This document shows, in pieces, positions 1-4,345 of a DNA stretch of 5,045 bases. Under the pieces are notes generated by a model. It did not search any database, had not been told where the DNA came from, and was given only the letters and a program-made list of their open reading frames with translations. A program made the position numbers and the translations under genes. This stretch comes from Clostridia bacterium (GTDB lineage Bacteria; Bacillota; Clostridia; Christensenellales; Borkfalkiaceae), in the NCBI GenBank assembly GCA_017646945.1, contig JAGCLN010000192.1, positions 1-5,045 of the forward strand. Direction: 5' to 3'. Numbering within the stretch: position 1 is the first letter of the stretch; each line of letters opens with the position of its first letter.

Positions 1-113
1 CAAGCAAGACAAGGCTCGTTAGCAAGCCGTTGGGCGTAATAGACCTTTTTGGTCATTACGGTCACGGATTGATAACAGAAACGCAGTATTGCGCCGTTTA
101 TAGCGGATTAAAA
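1..113 (+). repeat. Structured repeat, copy D (left end cut by window)
   Basis: This is one copy of a roughly 125 bp structured element, also seen at 1799-1874, 1877-2000 and 2217-2346. It carries the shared motif CAAGGCTCG at 10-18. The apical hairpin is CGTAAT (35-40), bulged A41, GACC (42-45), a five-T loop (46-50), GGTC (51-54) and ATTACG (55-60), fully paired apart from the bulge. Below it, 27-32 pairs with 63-67 (one extra T). CAA 23-25 pairs with TTG 69-71 and GTTA 18-21 with TAAC 73-76, with G26/A68 and G22/A72 as purine mismatches. GCAA 4-7 can pair with TTGC 89-92. The right end, TAGCGGATTAAAA, holds the mnmA stop codon (108-110, minus strand). The left terminus lies outside the window. 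Confidence 0.75.
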
Positions 114-1187
114 AAGGGCTTTCTCAATTACCCCACCCCCCAAACAATACTCGCCTTGATATAGTACGCAGTATTGACCTTCGGTGATGGCGCGTTGACG
201 CTCGGCAAAATCTACGCGAGCGGTTAAATCTTCTAAAATGGTTACGGTTACTTTTTGTTCAGATTGGCGGTAACGGAATTTTGCGGTACACTCGAAAGTT
301 CCAGACTTTGGCATTTTGGGCATAAAGTTAATTCCGCTCATTATAAGACCTTTGCTGTAAAGTTTATCTTCCGCGCCGTGAGCAACGTATAAAACGTTAT
401 TCACAAGGTCTTTTTCGATGACGAACCACCTACCGTCATCGCCTTTTTGACCGCCGATATCCAAACCCCTGCGTTGACCTATGGTGTAATACATAAGACC
501 ATAGTGCCTGCCGAGAACTCTTCCATCGTAAGTTTTAATATCGCCTTCTTTGGCGGGGATATATTCCATTAGGAATTTTCTAAAATTGCGTTCCCCTATA
601 AAGCAAATGCCGGTGCTATCTTTTTTGCCAGCGGTAACAAGCCCGTTTTCTTCGGCAATCTTTCTAACTTCACTCTTATCAAGTTCGGCAAGCGGAAATA
701 AAACGTTATTGAGTTGGGGTTGGGTTACTTGATTGAGAAAGTAGGTTTGGTCTTTGTTTTCATCTTTGGCTTTCATTAAATAGTGAAATTCGCCATCATG
801 CTCAATCTTGCAGTAATGCCCCGTTGCTATATAGTCTGCACCGAGTTTTTCGGCATATTCTTTGAAAGGGCCAAACTTGATTTCACGATTACACAAAACG
901 TCTGGATTAGGGGTTCTGCCCTTTTCGTATTCGGCAAGGAAATATTTGAAAACCCTATCCATATACTCTTTTGAGAAGTTTACGGTATAGTAAGGGATAT
1001 CGAGAACGGAACAAACCCTGCGTACGTCAGAAAAATCTGTTTCTGCACTGCACACGCCGTCATCATCGTCTTCTTCCCAGTTCTTCATAAAAAGACCTAT
1101 TACGTTGTAACCTTGATTTTTGAGTAAGAGTGCGGCAACTGAACTATCAACGCCACCGCTCATACCAACTACTACTGTTTTTGCCAT
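108..1187 (-). CDS. mnmA: tRNA-specific 2-thiouridylase MnmA
   Basis: MnmA is a cytosolic enzyme that adenylates and thiolates U34 of tRNA-Lys, -Glu and -Gln, giving the s2 part of (c)mnm5s2U. The 359-residue length is normal for the family. The N-terminal PP-loop SGGVDSS (10-16) binds ATP. NWEEDDDDG (36-44) is a family signature. The two catalytic cysteines are visible as C99 in PDVLCN and C195 in STGICF; D96 precedes the first. TIGQRRGL (235-242) and CLGGGVIE near the C-terminus are typical of the central and beta-barrel domains. The start fits family N-termini (a short strand just before the PP-loop), and starting at Met9 would remove that strand. No Shine-Dalgarno site precedes the ATG, and the likely transcription start falls on the ATG itself. 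The final Phe and stop codon lie in the end sequence of repeat copy D. It stands alone and is divergent from the vanZ-like gene. Confidence 0.97.
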   Translation of the reverse strand: MAKTVVVGMSGGVDSSVAALLLKNQGYNVIGLFMKNWEEDDDDGVCSAETDFSDVRRVCSVLDIPYYTVNFSKEYMDRVFKYFLAEYEKGRTPNPDVLCNREIKFGPFKEYAEKLGADYIATGHYCKIEHDGEFHYLMKAKDENKDQTYFLNQVTQPQLNNVLFPLAELDKSEVRKIAEENGLVTAGKKDSTGICFIGERNFRKFLMEYIPAKEGDIKTYDGRVLGRHYGLMYYTIGQRRGLDIGGQKGDDGRWFVIEKDLVNNVLYVAHGAEDKLYSKGLIMSGINFMPKMPKSGTFECTAKFRYRQSEQKVTVTILEDLTARVDFAERQRAITEGQYCVLYQGEYCLGGGVIEKALF

Positions 1188-1193
1188 AGTTAT

Positions 1194-1222
1194 ATTATAT
1201 AATCTTACTAAGTTAAAGTCAA
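1194..1222 (-). promoter_or_regulatory. mnmA promoter, predicting a leaderless transcript
   Basis: On the minus strand, TTGACT (1217-1222) is followed by a 17-base spacer and a perfect TATAAT (1194-1199). The expected +1, seven bases past the hexamer, is base 1187, the A of the mnmA start codon. The bases between the -10 box and the ATG contain no purine-rich ribosome site. The box positions are seen directly; the leaderless start is inferred from standard promoter geometry. Confidence 0.8.
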
Positions 1223-1235
1223 CGAAAAGGGGTTA

Positions 1236-1264
1236 TTTACTATTTTTAAAAAAAGTGGTATATT
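1236..1264 (+). promoter_or_regulatory. Probable promoter of the VanZ-like gene
   Basis: TTTACT (1236-1241), a 17-base spacer and TATATT (1259-1264), preceded by TGG (1256-1258), form an extended -10 promoter with a moderate -35 box. The expected +1 is near 1271, giving a leader of about 33 bases to the ATG at 1304. The -35 box lies 13 bases from the -35 box of the divergent mnmA promoter, so the two RNA polymerase sites are nearly adjacent. Confidence 0.55.
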
Positions 1265-1303
1265 ATATTTAATCTTTTATTAGCTACGTAATCTTTGCAA
1301 ACA

Positions 1304-1837
1304 ATGAAAAGTTATTTTAAAAACAAAATCACGCTCGTTTGTTTTATATTATATATATTGATAACGGCGGTTATATTTTACACTTCTTTAAGTAATGGTA
1401 GCCAAAGCGAAAAACAAAGCGGACAGGTTGAAAATATCATTTCTAAAATTATGAAATTTTTAACTTTTAATAAGTTGGCGCTTGATGAATACGCTTGGTT
1501 TTCTATCGTGGTAAGAAAAGGAATTGGACATTTTTCGTTATTCTTTACGCTTGCAATTTTTGCGTTCGTGGTATATTATAGATTAGCGGAAGTTATTAAA
1601 AAGGACAAAAGTTTATACCTTTTTATAATTTTAACGATAGGGGCAGGAATCATAACGGCGGGTGTTTCAGAATTTTTACAATCGCCGATATTCGTTTCGG
1701 GCAGAGCGCCAAGCGTTGTTGATGCTTTGATAAACGTTTTAGGATACACCCTTTCGACCGTCATTTGCTTATCTATATATAATATAAGGAAAAGCTATAT
1801 GAGATTGACCTTTCGGTCGTCGAAATCAGACCACTAG
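1304..1837 (+). CDS. VanZ-like family membrane protein
   Basis: This small integral membrane protein of the VanZ-like family has 177 residues from the ATG. Four hydrophobic segments lie near residues 9-27, 75-93, 104-121 and 142-160. Family signatures are RKGIGHF (71-77, with R71 and H76) and the later block with E123, Q126, G133, R134, S137, D140, N144 and G147 (SEFLQ...SGRAPSVVDALINVLG). VanZ itself gives low-level teicoplanin resistance, but most family members have no proven role, so resistance should not be assumed. A TTG at 1295 would add three residues. ATG 1304 is preferred by codon type, though neither start has a clear ribosome site. The last 12 residues (166-177, hydrophilic) and the TAG stop lie inside repeat copy A, so the C-terminal tail looks acquired from the repeat. 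It is divergent from mnmA with its own promoter. Confidence 0.88.
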   Translation: MKSYFKNKITLVCFILYILITAVIFYTSLSNGSQSEKQSGQVENIISKIMKFLTFNKLALDEYAWFSIVVRKGIGHFSLFFTLAIFAFVVYYRLAEVIKKDKSLYLFIILTIGAGIITAGVSEFLQSPIFVSGRAPSVVDALINVLGYTLSTVICLSIYNIRKSYMRLTFRSSKSDH

Positions 1838-1874
1838 GAGTAGCGAAGTATAATGCTAAAATAACGAATTAAAA
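1799..1874 (+). repeat. Structured repeat, copy A (lacks its 5' half; overlaps the VanZ-like gene)
   Basis: This segment aligns with 1924-2000 of copy B. Both begin ATGAGAT, carry the apical hairpin (here GAT, bulged T, GACC, loop TTTC, GGTC, GTC), then share GCGAAG/ACGAAG and an almost identical end running TATAATGCTAAAATAACG (1849-1866 here). The GAT/GTC stem contains a T-G pair that is stable only in RNA of the plus strand. No CAAGGCTCG motif or left terminus is found upstream, where the sequence is VanZ coding. The first 39 bases, to 1837, encode the last 12 codons and stop of the VanZ-like gene. Its tail meets copy B across a short A-rich junction. Confidence 0.75.
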
Positions 1875-1876
1875 AA

Positions 1877-2000
1877 TTAAGGCGTTAGTTTACGCATTAG
1901 ACAAGGCTCGCGAAGTATTTTGGATGAGATAGACCTTTTGGTCATCGAAGTCAAAATGCTAAGCAGTAACGAAGTATAATGCTAAAATAACGAATTTAAA
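1877..2000 (+). repeat. Structured repeat, copy B (complete)
   Basis: This is the clearest full copy. The basal helix is CGTTA 1883-1887 with TAACG 1988-1992, then G1888/A1987 mismatch, TTTA 1889-1892 with TAAA 1983-1986, unpaired C1893, and GCATTA 1894-1899 with TAATGC 1977-1982. An internal loop follows (5' side 1900-1909, holding most of the conserved CAAGGCTCG; 3' side 1965-1976). The upper helix pairs GTATTTTG 1915-1922 with CAAAATGC 1952-1959, including one G-U pair. At the top, GAT 1928-1930, bulged A1931 and GACC 1932-1935 pair with GGTC 1940-1943 and ATC 1944-1946 around a TTTT loop. The ends carry TTAAGG at 1877 and TTTAAA at 1995-2000. The mature tRNA-Arg begins at 2002. Confidence 0.8.
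1975..1980 (+). promoter_or_regulatory. Possible -10 box for tRNA-Arg, inside repeat copy B
   Basis: A perfect TATAAT lies 21 bases before the tRNA and would start transcription near 1987, giving a 15-base leader. No recognisable -35 box sits 16-18 bases upstream, where the sequence is A-rich, and there is no TGn extension. The same bases take part in the GCATTA/TAATGC stem of the repeat, and the hexamer is not kept in copies C and D. It may therefore be structural only. Read-through from the VanZ-like gene is the alternative source of the tRNA. Confidence 0.25.
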
Positions 2001-2001
2001 A

Positions 2002-2078
2002 GTACTCGTAGCGTAGTTGGATAACGCCCAAGACTCCGACTCTTGAGAACACAGGTTCAAATCCTGTCGAGTACACCA
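2002..2078 (+). tRNA. tRNA-Arg (anticodon CCG), CCA encoded
   Basis: A full cloverleaf is present. The acceptor GTACTCG (2002-2008) pairs with CGAGTAC (2068-2074), followed by discriminator A2075 and an encoded CCA (2076-2078). The D-arm pairs GCGT 2011-2014 with ACGC 2024-2027, and its loop holds the GG pair and A20, an arginine identity base. The anticodon stem CAAGA 2029-2033 pairs with TCTTG 2041-2045, with anticodon CCG at 2036-2038 after T33. The variable loop is AGAAC. The T-arm pairs ACAGG 2051-2055 with CCTGT 2063-2067 around TTCAAAT. C35 and A20 agree with arginine identity. This tRNA reads CGG, a codon expected to be rare in so AT-rich a genome. The 77-base gene looks functional. 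It starts right after repeat copy B and ends at a strong terminator. Confidence 0.96.
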
Positions 2079-2087
2079 AACAAAAAA

Positions 2088-2112
2088 CGCACGGTATTCC
2101 GTGCGTTTTTTT
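2088..2112 (+). terminator. Intrinsic terminator of tRNA-Arg
   Basis: CGCACGG (2088-2094) pairs perfectly with CCGTGCG (2099-2105) around the loop TATT, and seven T residues follow (2106-2112). Six A residues precede the stem at 2082-2087, so the structure could also act on the minus strand. It lies ten bases after the tRNA 3' end, which fits termination of a short tRNA transcript. Confidence 0.93.
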
Positions 2113-2150
2113 AGTTGCAATAGATATCATGTGTTAATAACGGATTAAAA
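2111..2150 (+). repeat. Structured repeat remnant E (internally deleted)
   Basis: The start shares TTAGTTGCAA (2111-2120) with the 5' arm of copy C (2226-2235), followed by ATATCA in both. The end, TAACGGATTAAAA (2138-2150), is identical to the right terminus of copy C. The central hairpin and the CAAGGCTCG motif are missing, so this looks like a copy that lost its middle. Its left edge runs into the T-tract of the tRNA terminator. Confidence 0.5.
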
Positions 2151-2151
2151 G

Positions 2152-2180
2152 TTTAAGCCGTTGTTAGTTTGTTTAACAAG
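2152..2180 (+). repeat. Possible left-terminus fragment F of the structured repeat
   Basis: TTTAAGCCGTTG (2152-2163) resembles the left termini of copies C (TTTAAGACGTTAG) and B (TTAAGGCGTTAG). It directly follows the right terminus of remnant E, as copy B follows copy A. The rest of an element is not recognisable. A local inverted repeat, TTGTTA 2161-2166 with TAACAA 2174-2179, lies here. Nothing further is evident in 2181-2216. Confidence 0.35.
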
Positions 2181-2216
2181 AAGTTTTAAGCCACTAGAGA
2201 AACAGTTGGGCTATAT

Positions 2217-2346
2217 TTTAAGACGTTAGTTGCAAGTATATCAAGGCTCGACAACACTTTATCGGGCACAACTAACCTTATTGGTTGTTGCGGTAGTAAC
2301 TTGGTGGCAGTAAACGAAGATATACGATGCAAATAACGGATTAAAA
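2217..2346 (+). repeat. Structured repeat, copy C (complete)
   Basis: The basal helix pairs CGTTA 2224-2228 with TAACG 2334-2338, then G2229/A2333 mismatch, TTGCA 2230-2234 with TGCAA 2328-2332, a small bulge (A2235 against G2326 A2327), and GTATATC 2236-2242 with GATATAC 2319-2325. The stems match those of copy B in position but differ in sequence, with both sides changed. CAAGGCTCG follows at 2242-2250. The apical hairpin is CAAC 2269-2272, bulged T2273 and AACC 2274-2277, loop TTATT, then GGTT 2283-2286 and GTTG 2287-2290. The middle helix is only partly paired. The right terminus, TAACGGATTAAAA, contains the stop codon of the capD-like gene (2341-2343). Confidence 0.78.
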
Positions 2347-4185
2347 ACGATCGTCTATCGTATAAGTATCAACCAACTCTTTAACAGAGTGCTTCATATC
2401 TTCAGTTTCGGCGTAAGCTTCAACGTAAAGACGGTCGAGAGTTTGCCAAAGATTATCTTCATCAAGCTTAATAGGTTTAGCAATAGAAATAAGACCGTTG
2501 GCGGTTTTTTGTAAACCTTCTTCTTCCATGAGCCTTTCTTCGTAAAGTTTTTCGCCGGGGCGAAGACCCGTGCATACGATATCTATATCAACGTTAGGCT
2601 CGTAACCGGAAAGTTTGATAAGGTTATAAGCAAGGTCGTAAATTCTAACTTGCTCGCCCATATCAAGAACGAAAATTTGACCACTCTTGGCGTACGCACC
2701 CGCCTGAAGAACTAAGGACACCGCTTCGGAAATAGTCATAAAATAACGAACGACGTCTTTATGAGTAACGGTTACGGGACCACCTTCTTCAATCTGCTTT
2801 TTAAATAAAGGAATTACCGAGCCGTTCGAACCTAATACGTTACCAAACCTTACCGCAACGAACTTGGTGTTTTTACTGTGGCGACCTATCGTTTGGATAA
2901 TCATTTCGCAAATACGCTTGGTTGCGCCCATAATATTAGTGGGGTTAACCGCCTTATCGGTAGATATTTGAACGAAAGTTTCAACGCCGAACTCGTCTGC
3001 CGCGCGGGCAACGTTAAGCGTGCCGAAGACGTTGTTTTTAACGGCTTCGTTAGGGCTTGTTTCCATTAACGGAACGTGCTTGTGCGCCGCTGCGTGAAAT
3101 ACGATTTGCGGACGGTATTTATCGAATACGTTTCTAATTTTATCTTTCTCACGAATATTTGCAATAAGGGTTAAAAGGTTTAAATCTTTATGCTTTCTTG
3201 AAAGTTCTTGCTCAATATCGTAAGCGCTATTTTCATAATTATCTAAAATAATGAGTTTTTGGGGATTGAAAGTTGCGATTTGACGGCAAAGTTCACTACC
3301 TATTGAACCACCGCCACCCGTAACGAGCACGACTTTGCCTGCGATGTAACCCTTAATTTGTTCAAGGTCAACGTTGACTTGGTCTCTACCTAAAAGGTCG
3401 ATAACGTTAACGGGTTTTAAGTTGGATAAAGTTACTTCGCCGTTGGCTATCTTAGAAACGTCTGGCAAGGTTTTTACAACGCAACCCGTTTCTTCACACT
3501 TTCTAACGATTTCTTGTAAAACTTTACGACTTGCCGAAGGTATGCAAATGAAAATTTCTTTAACGTTATACTTTTCAGCAAGTTCTTTAATATTGTTAGT
3601 AGTACCGCAAATCTTAACGCCTGAAACGTATTCGCCTTGCTTTTTCATATCGTCATCAACGATACAAGCAGGGATATACTTAACCTTATCAAGCACGGTC
3701 ATTTCCTTTATAAGTTGAACACCTGCACCGCCAGCGCCAACGACCATAACGTGTTTTCTATCATCGATTTTACTTCTATATTTTTGGCGAAGAACGGATA
3801 AAGCCTTTCTGCTAAGAAGCAACGCAAGAGTGATTACAACCGCGTATATCATAAAGGTTAAAACACCGCCGTAAGTGATAACGCTTTCGTTACTAATAAG
3901 CGCCCACAAAAGATTACCGCCTGCGACTGCAATTATGGTAATCGTGAGTTTTGCAACTTCGTTTAAACTGATAAATTTAAATACTACTGAATAATGCCCC
4001 GTATAATAGAAAATGCAAGTTATAACCACCATATTGAACATTATCCAAACAATAGCGTTATAACTGAGCACCCCAACGTTTCCGTCCGTCCTCAAAGCGA
4101 CTAACGCCGAAAAGACTATGGCTAAAACGTCACCAAGCAAAGCGAAAAAGGCGTTTCTAATTTTTACGTTATTTCTTCTTTTCAT
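2341..4185 (-). CDS. CapD/WbpM-type membrane nucleotide-sugar 4,6-dehydratase (polysaccharide biosynthesis)
   Basis: This is a 614-residue protein of the long CapD/WbpM/FlaA1-like family, which converts UDP-GlcNAc or related sugars to 4-keto-6-deoxy sugars for capsule, O-unit or protein glycans. Four membrane segments lie near residues 11-31, 44-61, 78-97 and 106-125. They are followed by a first nucleotide-binding fold (VMVVGAGGAG, 146-155) and the catalytic extended SDR domain. The SDR domain has TGGGGSIGSE (289-298) for NAD(P), HAAAHKHVPLME (364-375), STDK (408-411), MGATK (419-423) and RPGEKLYEE (542-550). Met replaces the usual SDR Tyr in the YxxxK position, as known for WbpM-like long members, so this is not a defect. 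The protein acts at the inner face of the cytoplasmic membrane. The exact sugar product cannot be read from sequence. A weak AGAGA (4193-4197) lies seven bases before the ATG. No other glycan genes adjoin it except the divergent PAP2 gene. Confidence 0.93.
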   Translation of the reverse strand: MKRRNNVKIRNAFFALLGDVLAIVFSALVALRTDGNVGVLSYNAIVWIMFNMVVITCIFYYTGHYSVVFKFISLNEVAKLTITIIAVAGGNLLWALISNESVITYGGVLTFMIYAVVITLALLLSRKALSVLRQKYRSKIDDRKHVMVVGAGGAGVQLIKEMTVLDKVKYIPACIVDDDMKKQGEYVSGVKICGTTNNIKELAEKYNVKEIFICIPSASRKVLQEIVRKCEETGCVVKTLPDVSKIANGEVTLSNLKPVNVIDLLGRDQVNVDLEQIKGYIAGKVVLVTGGGGSIGSELCRQIATFNPQKLIILDNYENSAYDIEQELSRKHKDLNLLTLIANIREKDKIRNVFDKYRPQIVFHAAAHKHVPLMETSPNEAVKNNVFGTLNVARAADEFGVETFVQISTDKAVNPTNIMGATKRICEMIIQTIGRHSKNTKFVAVRFGNVLGSNGSVIPLFKKQIEEGGPVTVTHKDVVRYFMTISEAVSLVLQAGAYAKSGQIFVLDMGEQVRIYDLAYNLIKLSGYEPNVDIDIVCTGLRPGEKLYEERLMEEEGLQKTANGLISIAKPIKLDEDNLWQTLDRLYVEAYAETEDMKHSVKELVDTYTIDDRF

Positions 4186-4210
4186 ATAAATATCTCTATT
4201 TGCTAATTAT

Positions 4211-4226
4211 TGCGCGCTCGCACGCA
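4211..4226 (-). other. Hairpin at the 5' end of the capD-like leader
   Basis: Read on the minus strand, TGCGTG pairs with CGCGCA around a CGAG loop, six pairs including one G-U that is lost on the plus strand. It would begin about two bases after the predicted transcript start (near 4228), so it may protect the mRNA 5' end. It does not cover the ribosome site. Confidence 0.35.
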
Positions 4227-4234
4227 TATATAAT

Positions 4235-4263
4235 ATTCTAACAAATAATATAGAATAAGTCAA
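4235..4263 (-). promoter_or_regulatory. Promoter of the capD-like gene
   Basis: On the minus strand TTGACT (4258-4263), a 17-base spacer and TAGAAT (4235-4240) with an upstream TGT give an extended -10 promoter. The expected +1 is near 4228, leaving a leader of about 43 bases. Its -35 box faces that of the PAP2 gene with 18 bases between them. Confidence 0.78.
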
Positions 4264-4281
4264 GGTCCAAAATTATCGGTG

Positions 4282-4310
4282 TTGACACAAACTATCCCCT
4301 ATGCTATAAT
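4282..4310 (+). promoter_or_regulatory. Fully consensus promoter of the PAP2 gene
   Basis: TTGACA (4282-4287) and TATAAT (4305-4310) are both perfect, the spacer is exactly 17 bases, and TGC before the -10 box adds the extended element. The expected +1 is A4317, giving a 29-base leader. Such a site should be strong and constitutive unless repressed. No clear operator palindrome is seen around it. Confidence 0.9.
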
Positions 4311-4332
4311 TAGCTTAACTTTAAAAATTATT

Positions 4333-4340
4333 AAAAGGGA
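4333..4340 (+). promoter_or_regulatory. Ribosome binding site of the PAP2 gene
   Basis: AAAAGGGA ends five bases before ATG 4346. It is the clearest Shine-Dalgarno-like site in the window and supports this start codon. The other three protein genes have weak sites or none. Confidence 0.7.
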
Positions 4341-4345
4341 ATTTT

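Noticed and set aside
550..974. Plus-strand open frames at 550-732 and 783-974
   Set aside because: They lie opposite the well-conserved mnmA coding sequence, lack ribosome sites, and their translations resemble no family.
1188..1303. Riboswitch or T-box leader before mnmA or the VanZ-like gene
   Set aside because: The mnmA leader is predicted to be absent and the VanZ-like leader is only about 33 bases, with no stable fold.
1576..1764. Minus-strand open frame within the VanZ-like gene
   Set aside because: It mirrors the conserved VanZ motif region and has no start signals of its own.
1928..1946. The GACC-loop-GGTC hairpins of the repeats as intrinsic terminators
   Set aside because: The T-run is in the loop and no U-tract follows the stem on either strand. 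The tRNA has a separate normal terminator.
1877..2346. Repeats as integron attC sites (folded imperfect palindromes, GTTA-like ends, extrahelical bases)
   Set aside because: The ends do not fit the RYYYAAC / GTTRRRY core pattern, no integrase is present, and the intervening genes (a tRNA, long housekeeping genes on both strands) are not cassette-like.
1799..2346. CRISPR array
   Set aside because: Copies are long, structured and divergent, with genes between them. There are no short identical repeats with even spacers and no cas genes.
2878..3718. Plus-strand open frames at 2878-3069 and 3374-3718
   Set aside because: They are antisense to the conserved SDR and nucleotide-binding parts of the capD-like gene, with no promoter or ribosome site.
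3762..3767. Frameshift or fusion between the N-terminal membrane half and the SDR half of the capD-like gene
   Set aside because: The reading frame is continuous, and the 614-residue membrane plus double-Rossmann layout is the normal form of the long CapD/WbpM family.
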